64,000 bases of DNA, taken from NCBI GenBank assembly GCA_900316845.1, contig ONEG01000011.1, positions 1 through 64,000 on the forward strand. Direction: 5' to 3'. The stretch is from an uncultured Bacteroidales bacterium (GTDB taxonomy: Bacteria; Bacteroidota; Bacteroidia; Bacteroidales; Paludibacteraceae). The notes under the pieces are model-generated. The model made no database searches. It worked only from the letters and a program-made list of their open reading frames with translations, and was not told the origin of the DNA. The number at the start of each line of letters is the position of its first letter. The first letter of the stretch is position 1. The position numbers and the translations under genes were made by a program. Positions 40,663-50,465 of the stretch are shown here, piece by piece.

Positions 40663-42004
40663 GACCGCCGAACTCGGCATCGCGCCGGTACATAAACTGC
40701 TATTCAAATACGCACTCCCTGCCATCATCGCCATGACGGCCACTTCGCTGTATAACATCGTGGACTCGATCTATATCGGTCATGGCTGCGGGGCATTGGC
40801 GTTAGGCGCGCTGACGGTGGCGAAACCTTTTATGGATATCTGCGCAGCCTTCGGAAGCCTGGTGGGCGTGGGCGCTTCGTCACTATTGGCTATTTATCTG
40901 GGCGAGAAAGATTACGAGAAAGCAAATCGGGTGTTGGGGAATGTGATTGTGATGAATATCATCCTTTCCGCTATTGTCATGGCAGTGGGTCTGATGTGGT
41001 TAGACCCTATTCTGATGGCTTTTGGCGCGAGCGAGGACACCTTAGTTTACGCGCATGAATACATGGAGATCATCCTGTACGGCAATATTCTGACGCATAT
41101 TTATTTCGGTCTCAACGCGATGCTTCGCTCAGCAGGTCACCCGCGATTCTCCATGACGGCAACGATAGTGGCGGTAGTGATCAATGTGATTTTAGACCCG
41201 GTTTTCATTTTCGGTTTAGATATGGGTGTTCGCGGAGCGGCTCTGGCGACTGTTTTGAGTCAAGCGGTAGCTGTTATCTGGCAGTTCACCAAATTCCTAG
41301 ATAAGAACGAATTAATTCGATTTCATCGGGGTATTTGGCGTTTGAACAAGCATATTACCGTCCGTGCGTTGGCGATCGGAATGTCGCCATTCCTGTATAA
41401 TATCGCGCATTGTTTTGTCGTCATCATCATCAATAACCAACTGAAGGCTTTCGGCGGAGACTTGGCGATTGCCTCGTATGGGGTGATCAACCGTCTGACG
41501 TTTGTGTTTGCGATGATTGTGATGGGTCTGAATCAGGGCATGCAACCTATTGCGGGGTATAACTACGGCGCCAGACATTACGACCGGATGTTGCGCTCTT
41601 TCTACCTCACATGCCTTTATGCGACAGGCGTCATGGGCATCGCGTTCATTTTAGGAGAATGCTTCCCGGAAGTGATGACGCGAATTTTTACACATGACGG
41701 AGAACTGATCAGCCGGACGATTCGCCCGATGCGAATCATTTGCTCCACGATGCTGATTATTGGTTTTCAGATGGTTACGGGAAACCTCTTCACCTCTATC
41801 GGCAAAGCGGGAAAAGCTATTTTCCTGAGTCTCACGCGTCAGGTGATTTATCTCATTCCGCTGGCGTTGTTTCTGCCGGCTGTTTTTGCAGATCCGTTGG
41901 ACGGCGTATGGTGGTCGATTCCCGTTAGCGACACTCTCTCTGCTATCACCGCAGTCATCGTGCTTTTAGCCTCCCGTCGAAAATTACACATGAACGAAAA
42001 ATAA
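40655..42004 (+). CDS. MATE family efflux transporter
   Basis: A 449-residue membrane protein with about twelve transmembrane helices in two similar halves. MATE features include SLYNIVDSIYIGHGCGALAL near residue 28, the FGSLVGVGASSLLAIYLGE segment near 65, and NQGMQPIAGYNYGARHYDRM near 293. Such proteins export cationic drugs or metabolites using sodium or proton gradients; the substrate is not predictable. It overlaps apbC by eight bases. Confidence 0.94.
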   Translation: MNKTAELGIAPVHKLLFKYALPAIIAMTATSLYNIVDSIYIGHGCGALALGALTVAKPFMDICAAFGSLVGVGASSLLAIYLGEKDYEKANRVLGNVIVMNIILSAIVMAVGLMWLDPILMAFGASEDTLVYAHEYMEIILYGNILTHIYFGLNAMLRSAGHPRFSMTATIVAVVINVILDPVFIFGLDMGVRGAALATVLSQAVAVIWQFTKFLDKNELIRFHRGIWRLNKHITVRALAIGMSPFLYNIAHCFVVIIINNQLKAFGGDLAIASYGVINRLTFVFAMIVMGLNQGMQPIAGYNYGARHYDRMLRSFYLTCLYATGVMGIAFILGECFPEVMTRIFTHDGELISRTIRPMRIICSTMLIIGFQMVTGNLFTSIGKAGKAIFLSLTRQVIYLIPLALFLPAVFADPLDGVWWSIPVSDTLSAITAVIVLLASRRKLHMNEK

Positions 42005-42014
42005 TTGCTTACTT

Positions 42015-42545
42015 ATGGAACAGAAAAAATCTATCATTCCTCCTCGCATGCTCAGACGCTGGGTCTATATGGCTATCGCCATCATCGCTGCCGCTTTATT
42101 GGGCACGAGACCGGTATTTAATTTCCAGAGCGACACGGGTATATTATATACCCGCAGTTTCAGAATGGAGGATCAGAAGCAGTTTATCGTGACACAAAGG
42201 GAACTTAGTACCGGGGCTGAAGAAGTGGTGGAGGTCATGTCCGTGAAAGGGTTGTATTATTGCAGCAAGGCGATGTTGTGGGGCAGTATTCTGTGTCTGC
42301 TGTGCTTTTTCAGTTATAGAGGACGAATGACGTTGGTCTTTTTTACCATTACTGCAGCAGGGCTTTTTTATATCTTGATGATCGTATATGCCTATCGCAT
42401 GACCGACCAACATTATGCTACTCTATATCCGAATTTTGCAGCCATCTGGCCGGCGATAGTGCTGCAAGCGATGCTGCTTACGCGGCGAAATATCATCCAG
42501 GAAAAGATAGACGACAAAGAGGAAGAAGGAGAAGCGAACCTATAG
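42015..42545 (+). CDS. Four-helix membrane protein, unknown
   Basis: A 176-residue protein with four hydrophobic helices at about residues 15-33, 82-101, 104-124 and 139-157, and an extracytoplasmic loop of about 50 residues between the first two. The C-terminal tail is very acidic (DDKEEEGEANL). Its layout recalls the DUF4293 group of Bacteroidetes membrane proteins, but I cannot confirm it by motif. It follows the MATE gene by ten bases and ends six bases into the convergent DUF4294 gene. Confidence 0.7.
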   Translation: MEQKKSIIPPRMLRRWVYMAIAIIAAALLGTRPVFNFQSDTGILYTRSFRMEDQKQFIVTQRELSTGAEEVVEVMSVKGLYYCSKAMLWGSILCLLCFFSYRGRMTLVFFTITAAGLFYILMIVYAYRMTDQHYATLYPNFAAIWPAIVLQAMLLTRRNIIQEKIDDKEEEGEANL

Positions 42546-43121
42546 TTGGCCCGCTTCTACGAGATTGATGACGCGCTCGGTGATTCGGTCTTTATCGGAG
42601 GCATCGTACTCTTCTTTCAGATCATTCTTGAACAGTTTGGCGACAAACTGCCAGAAATTCGCGGTGGTTTTACCTTTGTATTGCTTGATGAGTTCATAGC
42701 TCGTTCGGTCCGTTTCCCGATCCATGAGTTTCATGAGCATCATTCCTTGGGAGGCATACATTCCCCGAAAATCCTTCTCGTATTTTTTAAATAGCTGCTT
42801 TTCGAAGGCGCGCCACCATTTCTTACGGCTTTTCTTATCGGGCAGTTTGGCTAACTCCTGATCCGCGTATTCCATGTCTTTGCTGATCATCTTGGCATAA
42901 GGCAGGCATTTTTTCACATCCCGCACGGTTCGCCAGTAGAATTTCTCCTGCTTCTTGTTCTTGAATTTCATCGGCGGATAGACCCACACCTCATGCAGCC
43001 ATGCTAGATAAAGTGTGTCGCCATCGCGCACAGAGACAGCACAGGAGTCCATATACTGAGAGGCAGCGAACATATTCATGCTCACTGCCAAAACCAGTAC
43101 TATGTGCAGTAGTCGCTTCAT
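42540..43121 (-). CDS. DUF4294 family protein, exported
   Basis: A 193-residue protein with an N-terminal signal peptide (MKRLLHIVLVLAVSMNMFAA) and the DUF4294 core: LHEVWVYPPMKFKNKKQEKF at about 42-61, followed by YWRTVRDVKKCLPYAKMI. The rest is helical and basic. The family is confined largely to Bacteroidetes and has no known function. It is likely periplasmic. It sits alone, 31 bases from proS on the same strand. Confidence 0.88.
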   Translation of the reverse strand: MKRLLHIVLVLAVSMNMFAASQYMDSCAVSVRDGDTLYLAWLHEVWVYPPMKFKNKKQEKFYWRTVRDVKKCLPYAKMISKDMEYADQELAKLPDKKSRKKWWRAFEKQLFKKYEKDFRGMYASQGMMLMKLMDRETDRTSYELIKQYKGKTTANFWQFVAKLFKNDLKEEYDASDKDRITERVINLVEAGQL

Positions 43122-43152
43122 TTCACAAGGCTACTGACAAATATTGTGCCAA

Positions 43153-44643
43153 TTAATAATTCAGGGCGAAAATAACGCGTCCCGCAGAGGGTTTTCCGGT
43201 CAGGATGCACTTGCCCGGTTCGTTATGATGACCCGGCAGATCAGCCAGAGGGATGCAACGGATAGTTGCTTTCGTCTCATCCTTGATGCGCAGCTCGGTC
43301 TCCGGCGTTCCGTCCCAATGGGCGAGCAGGAAACCACCTTTCTTGAGTTCCTCTTTAAACTCGTCGTAGCTATTCACTTCACGGGTGTTGGCAATACGGA
43401 AATCGAGTGCTTTTTGCAAGAGGTTCTTCTGTATTTCCTCCAGGAGATTCTTCACGATTTCTACGATTCCATCGACAGAAATGGTCTCTTTGGTCTGGGT
43501 GTCACGGCGTGCTATCTCAATCGTACCGTTCTCCAGATCACGACCACCCATCGCCAGACGAACAGGTACACCCTTCAATTCGTAGTCAGCGAACTTGTAA
43601 CCCGGTGTATATTTCTCGTCAGCATCTACCTTGACGCGGATACCAAGTGCCTTCAGTTGATCAGCAATCGGGTTCAGTTTGGCGAGCAGTTTGTCCAGAT
43701 CCTCCTGTTTCTTGAAAATCGGAACGATAACTACCTGAATCGGCGCCAGATGCGGCGGAAGAACCAAACCGTTATCATCGCTGTGCGTCATGATCAACGC
43801 ACCCATCAGACGCGTCGAGACGCCCCATGAGGTAGCCCATACATACTCATATTTATTCTCCTTGGTGAGGAACTGCACGTCAAAGGATTTCGCAAAATTC
43901 TGACCCAAGAAGTGCGACGTACCGGCTTGGAGCGCTTTGCCATCCTGCATCATCGCCTCAATACAATAGGTATTCAGCGCACCTGCGAAACGCTCGTTGG
44001 GGGACTTGACACCTTTGACAACAGGAATCGCCATCACACTCTCCGCGAAATCCGCGTAGACATCCAGCATCTGACGCGCATAATCCTCTGCCTCCTCCTT
44101 GGTCGCATGGGCAGTGTGACCCTCTTGCCAGAGGAACTCGGCAGTACGCAGGAAGAGACGCGTACGCATCTCCCAACGCATCACATTACACCACTGGTTG
44201 CAGAGAATAGGCAGGTCTCGGTACGACGAGATCCAGTTCTTGTAAGTACTCCAGATGATGGTCTCAGAGGTCGGACGGATGATCAGTTCTTCCTCCAACT
44301 TTGCCTGGGGATCGACTACTACACCTTTGCCATTGGGGTCGTTCATCAGACGGTGATGGGTCACGACCGCACACTCTTTGGCGAAACCCTCCACATGCTC
44401 TGCCTCACGGCTGAGGAACGATTTCGGAATCAAGAGGGGGAAATAGGCATTTTTTACCCCTTTCTCTTTGAAACGACGATCTAATTCTGCCTGGATAGTC
44501 TCCCAGATAGCGTAACCGTAAGGCTTGATCACCATACATCCGCGCACCGCAGACTGCTCCGCCAAATCGGCCTTGACGACCAACTCATTGTACCATTTTG
44601 AATAATCCTCCGAACGAGGAGTCAACTTCTGAAAATTTGCCAT
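43153..44643 (-). CDS. proS: Proline--tRNA ligase, short (type 3) form
   Basis: A 496-residue class II synthetase that charges tRNA-Pro. It lacks the large editing insertion of the long bacterial type and has the eukaryote/archaea-like C-terminal extension ending in Tyr (GRVIFALNY). Motif 2 is seen as [22 protein letters not shown] near residue 145, of which the core is [12 protein letters not shown]. The promoter at 44684-44691 lies 41 bases upstream. Full length, no oddities. Confidence 0.96.
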   Translation of the reverse strand: MANFQKLTPRSEDYSKWYNELVVKADLAEQSAVRGCMVIKPYGYAIWETIQAELDRRFKEKGVKNAYFPLLIPKSFLSREAEHVEGFAKECAVVTHHRLMNDPNGKGVVVDPQAKLEEELIIRPTSETIIWSTYKNWISSYRDLPILCNQWCNVMRWEMRTRLFLRTAEFLWQEGHTAHATKEEAEDYARQMLDVYADFAESVMAIPVVKGVKSPNERFAGALNTYCIEAMMQDGKALQAGTSHFLGQNFAKSFDVQFLTKENKYEYVWATSWGVSTRLMGALIMTHSDDNGLVLPPHLAPIQVVIVPIFKKQEDLDKLLAKLNPIADQLKALGIRVKVDADEKYTPGYKFADYELKGVPVRLAMGGRDLENGTIEIARRDTQTKETISVDGIVEIVKNLLEEIQKNLLQKALDFRIANTREVNSYDEFKEELKKGGFLLAHWDGTPETELRIKDETKATIRCIPLADLPGHHNEPGKCILTGKPSAGRVIFALNY

Positions 44644-44683
44644 TTATTCTGTTTGTTATCAATTACTTTTTTCAAATCGGGCG

Positions 44684-44691
44684 CAAAGGTA
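44684..44691 (-). promoter_or_regulatory. Promoter -7 element of proS
   Basis: Minus strand TACCTTTG followed by CGCCC, with a TTTG -33 element visible about 20 bases further upstream on the minus strand. Confidence 0.65.
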
Positions 44692-44760
44692 CAAAAAAAT
44701 TTGCATATATGCAAAAAAAACAGCACTTTTAGCCCATAAATTGTACTATAAAGCGCTAAA

Positions 44761-45738
44761 CTACCCTTCTCTTAACGGATAGTCCTTGCGCAAAGCCTCA
44801 AAACTCTCCGGTTGCGCCTTGAGAGAGCGAGAGATGGCATCAAGCCATGGTTCGCCATTTTTTGGAGCCGCCGAGGGACCAAGATACGGGTAAGCCGATA
44901 AATCTATTTTCGGGAGTGAGAACTGCTCCGCGATAGCATTCAGACACATTTGCGATGCGTTTCGTTTGCCTTCCACCGAGTAGCCGGCGATGTGCATGGA
45001 AGCGCGAAAAGCACCGTTCAAAACGGCAGGATTGATATCCGGCTCTCCTTCCCAAGTGTCTAAGATGAAAGGATGCCCGCTGCGTAACAAGGCCTCCTCG
45101 TCCACCACGCCTCCACGGGCAGCATTGATGATCAGTGCTCCGGGCTTACATTTTGCCAGAAACGCTTCGTCGCAAAGGTGATACGTAGGATACTCTGCCA
45201 GAGAGTTCTTAAGCGGTACGTGGAAGGTGATAATATCGCTAATCCTTCCGATTTTATCGAGAGAAACACCCATTCCTTTTGGTGGGTCATTGAGGAGGAC
45301 CTTCATTCCTTTCCGTTCTGCCATCGCTGCCACTTTGCTTCCTACATGCCCGACTCCAACAACTCCGATTGTCGGAGTATTTGAGATTTGAGATTTGGGA
45401 TTTGAAATTTGAAATTCCGTTATCGCTTCCTCAATATAATCGCAGACAGCTTGCGCATTGCATCCGGGACAAGACATCCACCGTATTCCGTGAGACTCGC
45501 AATAAGCAGTATCAATGTGGTCATAACCGATGGTAGCCGTACAAACCAACTGCACGTTTGACCCTTTCAGTAACAGCTCATTCACTTTGGTTCGCGTGCG
45601 GACAATCAGAATATCGGCATCGCGAATGGCGGAAGCATCGATTTTCTCCGGTTTCATCGGATAAATTTGCACTTCCGGCCATTCACGCTGAATGGATTCC
45701 AAAAGAAAAGGAATATGTTGATCAAAAACGATTTTCAC
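44761..45738 (-). CDS. pdxB: Erythronate-4-phosphate dehydrogenase
   Basis: A 325-residue NAD-dependent 2-hydroxyacid dehydrogenase of pyridoxal phosphate synthesis. The Rossmann motif is GVVGVGHVGSKVAAMAERKG near residue 128; the catalytic arginine is in INAARGGVVDEEAL near 210 and the His in SMHIAGYSVEGKRNASQM near 253, a PdxB hallmark. A short segment TEFQISNPKSQISNTPTIG just before the Rossmann motif is encoded by a tandem repeat at 45379-45418. Length is slightly below that of E. coli PdxB because the C-terminal domain is reduced, as common in Bacteroidetes. Confidence 0.9.
   Translation of the reverse strand: MKIVFDQHIPFLLESIQREWPEVQIYPMKPEKIDASAIRDADILIVRTRTKVNELLLKGSNVQLVCTATIGYDHIDTAYCESHGIRWMSCPGCNAQAVCDYIEEAITEFQISNPKSQISNTPTIGVVGVGHVGSKVAAMAERKGMKVLLNDPPKGMGVSLDKIGRISDIITFHVPLKNSLAEYPTYHLCDEAFLAKCKPGALIINAARGGVVDEEALLRSGHPFILDTWEGEPDINPAVLNGAFRASMHIAGYSVEGKRNASQMCLNAIAEQFSLPKIDLSAYPYLGPSAAPKNGEPWLDAISRSLKAQPESFEALRKDYPLREG
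45379..45418. repeat. GATTTGAGATTTG-type tandem repeat inside pdxB
   Basis: About five units of a 7- to 8-bp motif like TTTGAGA/TTTGAAA. It encodes FQISNPKSQISN between two domains of PdxB, at a hinge-like place. Confidence 0.65.
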
Positions 45739-45776
45739 GGGTCCTTATGAGGGTGTAGCATTGTACTGACGTAAGC

Positions 45777-45821
45777 CTTGACTGTCGTTTGACCGTCGTT
45801 TGACCGTCGTTTGACCGTCGG
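45777..45821. repeat. 11-bp tandem array (intergenic copy)
   Basis: Four units of TTTGACCGTCG, the last three identical, lie between panC and pdxB. This copy is the most regular of the three and is not translated, unlike those in the CorC-like gene and ileS. Confidence 0.85.
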
Positions 45822-45851
45822 GAACAGACTTACTGAATCTCAATGGAAAGG

Positions 45852-46748
45852 TTATTCGTATTTGATGTTATCAATCAAGCGAACGGGGCCGCAATACACG
45901 GTGACGCATCCTATGGCATGCTCGAAGGTGTCCGTCGGAAGAAGTGTCGTCTGATCCACAATCTCGTAATACTCCACTTCCAGACCGGGAACGGCGTTGA
46001 TGGTATCCATCACGCGTTGCCGGACGGCAGCAACGGAGTGAGCGAGGTTTTGGTGTGCGGATGAAGCGGTTGCTGTTGCTTCTTTTGCCCATTTCAACGA
46101 CTCAAAAAGCGTTTTCGAGATAGCCAGAGCAGTTTCTTTTTCTGCTGCAGAAAGACGTTCATTACGACTGGAAAGCGCCAGACCGGATTCCTCACGGACA
46201 ATAGGACAGTCGATAATCTGCAGATTTCCGAATGTACCGGCCATAGAGCTGCGCTCTACCATGTGATGGATGATCGCTAATTGCTGGAAATCCTTCTCTC
46301 CGAAATAGGCTTTATCCGGTTGGACAAGATAGAACAAGCGGCTCACCACTTGCACTACTCCGTTGAAATGTCCGGGACGCATTTTTCCTTCCATGACCTG
46401 ATCCAGGCCGGCAAAATCGAACGCAAAAGTCGTATTCATTTCTTCCGCAGAATACATCTCCTCCGGCGTCGGCGCAAAGACGTAATCCGCTCCGATGGAA
46501 CTCAGCAGTTCCGCATCACGTTCAATGTTACGCGGGTACTTTGCCAAGTCCTCCTTATTATTAAATTGCGTGGGATTGACAAAGACCGAAACAACGCAGA
46601 TGTCGTTGTCGGCAACGGCACGTTTCACGAGCGAAGCGTGACCTTGGTGCAACGCCCCCATTGTGGGCACCAGACCGATTGTTTTGTGGCTCTCCTTACA
46701 AGCCTTCACAAGAGTTTGTAACTCTTTTTTTGTAGAAACTATTTGCAT
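45852..46748 (-). CDS. panC: Pantothenate synthetase
   Basis: A 298-residue enzyme joining pantoate and beta-alanine with ATP. Landmarks are VPTMGALHQGHASLVKRAV near residue 30 (the HxGH motif), SVFVNPTQFNNKEDLAKYPR near 60, YFGEKDFQQLAIIHHMV near 145 and REESGLALSSRNERLSAAE near 180. The start is set at 46748 (MQIVS) since the promoter lies at 46779-46786. panD is not adjacent. pdxB lies 113 bases downstream, so they may share a transcript across the repeat array. Confidence 0.95.
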   Translation of the reverse strand: MQIVSTKKELQTLVKACKESHKTIGLVPTMGALHQGHASLVKRAVADNDICVVSVFVNPTQFNNKEDLAKYPRNIERDAELLSSIGADYVFAPTPEEMYSAEEMNTTFAFDFAGLDQVMEGKMRPGHFNGVVQVVSRLFYLVQPDKAYFGEKDFQQLAIIHHMVERSSMAGTFGNLQIIDCPIVREESGLALSSRNERLSAAEKETALAISKTLFESLKWAKEATATASSAHQNLAHSVAAVRQRVMDTINAVPGLEVEYYEIVDQTTLLPTDTFEHAIGCVTVYCGPVRLIDNIKYE

Positions 46749-46778
46749 AATTTTATATTTAATTTGCCAAAAAACGTG

Positions 46779-46786
46779 CAAAGATA
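46779..46786 (-). promoter_or_regulatory. Promoter -7 element of panC
   Basis: Minus strand TATCTTTG followed by CACG, divergent from the promoter at 46861. Confidence 0.65.
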
Positions 46787-46860
46787 GTCAAAATTTGTCG
46801 AAAAATAAAATTTTTCGTCACTTTTTTTACATTTTTTTTTAATATGTCAATTTTTTTTCG

Positions 46861-46868
46861 TACCTTTG
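46861..46868 (+). promoter_or_regulatory. Promoter -7 element of the starch-synthase-domain gene
   Basis: TACCTTTG followed by CATTGCG, 23 bases before the ATG at 46892. No clear -33 box in the T-rich upstream DNA. Confidence 0.65.
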
Positions 46869-46891
46869 CATTGCGAAAATGTATTTTGTCT

Positions 46892-47734
46892 ATGAAAGAG
46901 CCGAAACGCATCCTATTTATCACGCAGGAGATCACCCCCTATTTAGCAGAGGAAAATCCCATTCGTCTGCTTAATCGTCAGTTACCTGAATACTTTCAGG
47001 CACACGGTTATGAGACGCGTACTTTCATGCCGAAGTTTGGCGAGATTAACGAACGTAGAAACCAGTTACACGAAGTGATTCGACTCTCGGGTATGAACTT
47101 GATCATCGAGGATTCCGATCATCCACTTCTGATTAAAGTTGCGTCGATTCAAACGGCAAGAATCCAGATTTATTTCATCGACAACGATGATCTTTTCCAT
47201 CGCCGCAAAGGTGTGGCAGATGAGAATGGTGTGGAGTATGCCGACAATGACGATCGCGTGATTTTCTACGCACGCGGAGCCATCGAGACCGTCAAGAAAC
47301 TGCGCTGGACACCGGATATCATTCTTTGCTCCGGATGGATGAGTGCTTTAGCGCCGCTTTATCTCAAGAAGGCTTTCAATGACGAACCGTTCTTCGCGAA
47401 TTCCAAAATCGTACTCATGTTAGACGATAACGAATACCAAAAGCCTTTCTCCACGAAGTTCGCGGACAAACTGCGCATTGACGGCATCACCAACACGGAT
47501 GTGCGATCCATTGCGGATTTCCCCGTCGGATACGAGGAATTACTGCGTCTGGCGGTGGATTATTCGGATGCTATCGTCTATGCAACGCCGAAAGTCAATC
47601 AGCGTGTGGCCAATTACGCGGAGACCAAAGGCAAGCCTATTTTGCCGTACGAGGCAAAGGAAGATTTGAATGATGCATGTGCCCGTCAATGGGAGTTTTA
47701 TCAAACATTGTTGCAACAAAAGGGGAATGAGTAA
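46892..47734 (+). CDS. Stand-alone N-terminal domain of a GT5 glycogen/starch synthase
   Basis: A 280-residue protein equal to the N-terminal half of a GT-B starch synthase: ILFITQEITPYLAEENPIRL at the start, RTFMPKFGEINERRNQLHEV near 45, and the WTPDIILCSGWMSALAPLYL segment near 140. The C-terminal nucleotide-sugar-binding half is absent and no second half follows. Catalysis would be impossible alone in the normal sense. The same short protein beside panC and a DUF4270 gene recurs in Bacteroidetes, so it is a stable form rather than a recent truncation. Its role is unknown. It overlaps the next gene by eight bases. Confidence 0.85.
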   Translation: MKEPKRILFITQEITPYLAEENPIRLLNRQLPEYFQAHGYETRTFMPKFGEINERRNQLHEVIRLSGMNLIIEDSDHPLLIKVASIQTARIQIYFIDNDDLFHRRKGVADENGVEYADNDDRVIFYARGAIETVKKLRWTPDIILCSGWMSALAPLYLKKAFNDEPFFANSKIVLMLDDNEYQKPFSTKFADKLRIDGITNTDVRSIADFPVGYEELLRLAVDYSDAIVYATPKVNQRVANYAETKGKPILPYEAKEDLNDACARQWEFYQTLLQQKGNE

Positions 47735-49178
47735 ACGCACTGTTTTCATAGTGTTTTTGGCGGCTATAATGAGCTTGTGGACCGGGTGTAAGGACGATGT
47801 AGCGACAACCGGCCAGTCTGTTTTGGATGCGGATGACAAGATTTTCGTGTTGGCAGATACATTTAATATCTCGTCCGTCGTGGATAGTTGCGACGCCATC
47901 ATCTCTCAGGCGGACTCTTTTCTCTTAGGCGAGATAGAGACGGACTACGGAACGCTTAGAGCATCTATCTTAACGCAATTAGCTTGTCCGGAAGGCTACT
48001 CGTACCCCGCAGATTTTGCGGTGGATTCGGTAGATTCTATCTGTCTGTTCATGTATTACTCCAGCTGGGAAGGAGACCCGAACTCTCCGATAGCGGTGAA
48101 TGCTTATCTCATGGACAAGCAGACCTTCCAGTACTCCGGCACTTATCCCACAGACTTGAATATCAGCGATTATTGCTCTCGGGAAAAGAGTATCCTGACG
48201 AATCACCGCATTGTGATTGCCTCGGAAAAACTCGACTCCATTCAGAATAACGACGGCACTTATTCGCCCATGGTGAGGATGCGTGTGAATGATGATTTTA
48301 TGCAGGAGTTTGCTTCAATCCGCTCCTTTACCGACCAAAAGACCTTCAACGAGGCTTTCAAAGGACTCTTGATAGAGACCTCCTTCGGCTCGTCCACTAT
48401 TCTTAATATCTCCGATATAGCGTTGGGTGTTTACTACCGTTTCGGGTATAATAAAGCCGGCCGGGACACCGTAGTGCATGATTTCAAGGCGTTTTATGCC
48501 AACTCTGAAGTGCGCACTGTGAACCATCTCTACTACGAAGATAAAAAAGAGTTGGTCGAGAAACTGCAAAATGACTCCGACACCTATAATTATATTATCG
48601 CGCCCGCGTGCGTATATACGCGCCTGCAATTCCCATTAAAAGAGATTGCGGACACGATCATTCAAAACATGCGTGACCCGCTAACGGGAGACACCGTCAA
48701 ATGGCCGTACGTCAACAAGGCAGAGGTACGCGTGAGCGTGGAGAATAAATTCACCGGTTCGACCAGCGACAAGACCTATAATGACTGGATTCAACCGGCA
48801 TCAAACATGTTGCTGATTCGTGAAGAGAGCCTTGAGCGGTTCTTCCTCAACAGGGAATTGCCTTCGGATACCTGCGCGTTATTGGGAACATTAACGCAAG
48901 GTGTGGACTCCGTGGGGGATGCGATTTATTACTACTCGTACGACATGTCTGATTTCCTGACCGACAGATTACATAAGATATTAAGGGAAAAGTTATATGA
49001 GGAGAATAATAATCCGACACTGAATATGCTCCTGGTGCCCGTTACTATCGGTACCTCTACGGTCTCCAACTCAGCCACCGCCGTTACCTCCGTTCGCCAG
49101 CAACAAACCGTTTCCGCAACGAAGATCCGGTCGGCTAAAAACGGTATGAAACTGGAGATTGTATATAGCGGATTCTAA
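47727..49178 (+). CDS. DUF4270 family lipoprotein
   Basis: A 483-residue lipoprotein. The signal peptide MSKRTVFIVFLAAIMSLWTG ends at Cys21 in a lipobox followed by KDD, an acidic signal that in Bacteroidetes favours surface display. The DUF4270 pattern is visible as SFLLGEIETDYGTLRASILTQL near residue 70 and repeated beta segments afterwards. The C-terminal part includes a Ser/Thr-rich stretch (STVSNSATAVTSVRQQQTVS). Function is unknown. The ATG at 47727 was chosen for the signal peptide; the gene is coupled to its upstream neighbour by overlap. Confidence 0.9.
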   Translation: MSKRTVFIVFLAAIMSLWTGCKDDVATTGQSVLDADDKIFVLADTFNISSVVDSCDAIISQADSFLLGEIETDYGTLRASILTQLACPEGYSYPADFAVDSVDSICLFMYYSSWEGDPNSPIAVNAYLMDKQTFQYSGTYPTDLNISDYCSREKSILTNHRIVIASEKLDSIQNNDGTYSPMVRMRVNDDFMQEFASIRSFTDQKTFNEAFKGLLIETSFGSSTILNISDIALGVYYRFGYNKAGRDTVVHDFKAFYANSEVRTVNHLYYEDKKELVEKLQNDSDTYNYIIAPACVYTRLQFPLKEIADTIIQNMRDPLTGDTVKWPYVNKAEVRVSVENKFTGSTSDKTYNDWIQPASNMLLIREESLERFFLNRELPSDTCALLGTLTQGVDSVGDAIYYYSYDMSDFLTDRLHKILREKLYEENNNPTLNMLLVPVTIGTSTVSNSATAVTSVRQQQTVSATKIRSAKNGMKLEIVYSGF

Positions 49179-49184
49179 AAAAAC

Positions 49185-49210
49185 AAACGCGGCTCAATCG
49201 AGTCGCGTTT
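49185..49210. terminator. Bidirectional terminator between the DUF4270 gene and clpX
   Basis: AAACGCGGCTC and GAGTCGCGTTT pair over 11 bases with one G-U, around AATC. A-run on the left and T-run on the right suit termination of both convergent transcripts. Confidence 0.85.
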
Positions 49211-49217
49211 ATTCTTC

Positions 49218-50465
49218 TTATATTGCATTTTGAAGTCGGACGAAGTCTGCCTTTTCTAATTTCTCACGGGCAAATTCTTTGGTAACCGTGAACTTCTGCG
49301 GTGCGCCGGTTTTCTTATGGTTCGGTAATTCAAACATCAGATCCATCATCACCGTCTCCATCAACCCTCGCAGACCACGTGCGCCAAGTTTATACTCGAG
49401 CGCCTTGTCCACTATATAATCCAACGCTTCTTCATCGAAGGTAAGCGTCACATTATCCATCGCCAGCAGTTTCTCGTACTGTTTGGTCAATGCATTTTTA
49501 GGTTCCGTCAGAATGTTGCGCAGGGCTTTTCTATCTAAGGGTTGCAGATAAGTCAACACCGGCAGACGGCCGATAATCTCCGGGATTAAACCAAAAGATT
49601 TCAGATCTTGCGGAGCGATATATTGCAACAGATTATTCTTATCAATGCGTTCCGCCTCCGCTTGAGCCGAGAAACCGATTACCTGGGTATGCAAGCGTTG
49701 TGCAATCTTCTGCTCGATGCCATCGAAAGCTCCACCGCAGATAAATAGAATATTATGCGTGTCCACATGAATCAGCTCCTGGTCGGGGTGCTTGCGGCCT
49801 CCTTGAGGCGGCACATTGACAATAGAACCCTCCAGCATCTTCAAAAGGCTCTGCTGAACGCCCTCACCGCTCACATCCCGAGTGATGGACATATTCTCCG
49901 ATTTACGGGCAATCTTGTCGATTTCATCGATAAAGACGATACCTCGTTGCGCCTTTGTGACATCATACTCAGCATCTTGCAACAACCGAACCAGCAACGA
50001 CTCCACGTCCTCGCCGACATAACCGGCTTGCGTCAATGCGGTGGCATCACCTATCGCAAACGGCACTTTCAACAGTTTAGCGATGGTACGAGCCAGCAGT
50101 GTTTTGCCCGTTCCCGTAGAACCGACCAGAAGGATATTACTCTTTTCTATCTCCACATCGTCTTCGCTTTTGTCCTGCAACAGACGTTTGTAGTGGTTAT
50201 ACACAGCGACCGAGAGGAAGCGTTTTGCTTCCTCCTGGCCGATGACGTATTGATCCAGAAAATCCTTTATCTCCTGCGGTGTCGGCAATGTCTCCAAACT
50301 CAGGTCATCACCTTGTACCGAACTTACCCTCGGTCGGGACGCCAAGATACGATGCCCTGCTTCGATGCAATCGCTGCATATCATGGCATTGTCCCTTTCA
50401 CCGGCGAACATCTCCGGCATCGGACGACCGCAGAAAGAACAGGTCTGTGCTTGCTTGCGAGCCAT
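49218..50465 (-). CDS. clpX: ATP-dependent protease ATP-binding subunit ClpX
   Basis: A 415-residue AAA+ unfoldase that feeds ClpP. The N-terminal zinc-binding domain has [14 protein letters not shown] and [10 protein letters not shown], four cysteines. Walker A is [20 protein letters not shown] near residue 113, Walker [12 protein letters not shown] near 177, and the sensor arginine segment [20 protein letters not shown] near 360. No clpP next to it. It begins at the base where secDF ends, and the two are probably co-transcribed. Confidence 0.97.
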   Translation of the reverse strand: MARKQAQTCSFCGRPMPEMFAGERDNAMICSDCIEAGHRILASRPRVSSVQGDDLSLETLPTPQEIKDFLDQYVIGQEEAKRFLSVAVYNHYKRLLQDKSEDDVEIEKSNILLVGSTGTGKTLLARTIAKLLKVPFAIGDATALTQAGYVGEDVESLLVRLLQDAEYDVTKAQRGIVFIDEIDKIARKSENMSITRDVSGEGVQQSLLKMLEGSIVNVPPQGGRKHPDQELIHVDTHNILFICGGAFDGIEQKIAQRLHTQVIGFSAQAEAERIDKNNLLQYIAPQDLKSFGLIPEIIGRLPVLTYLQPLDRKALRNILTEPKNALTKQYEKLLAMDNVTLTFDEEALDYIVDKALEYKLGARGLRGLMETVMMDLMFELPNHKKTGAPQKFTVTKEFAREKLEKADFVRLQNAI

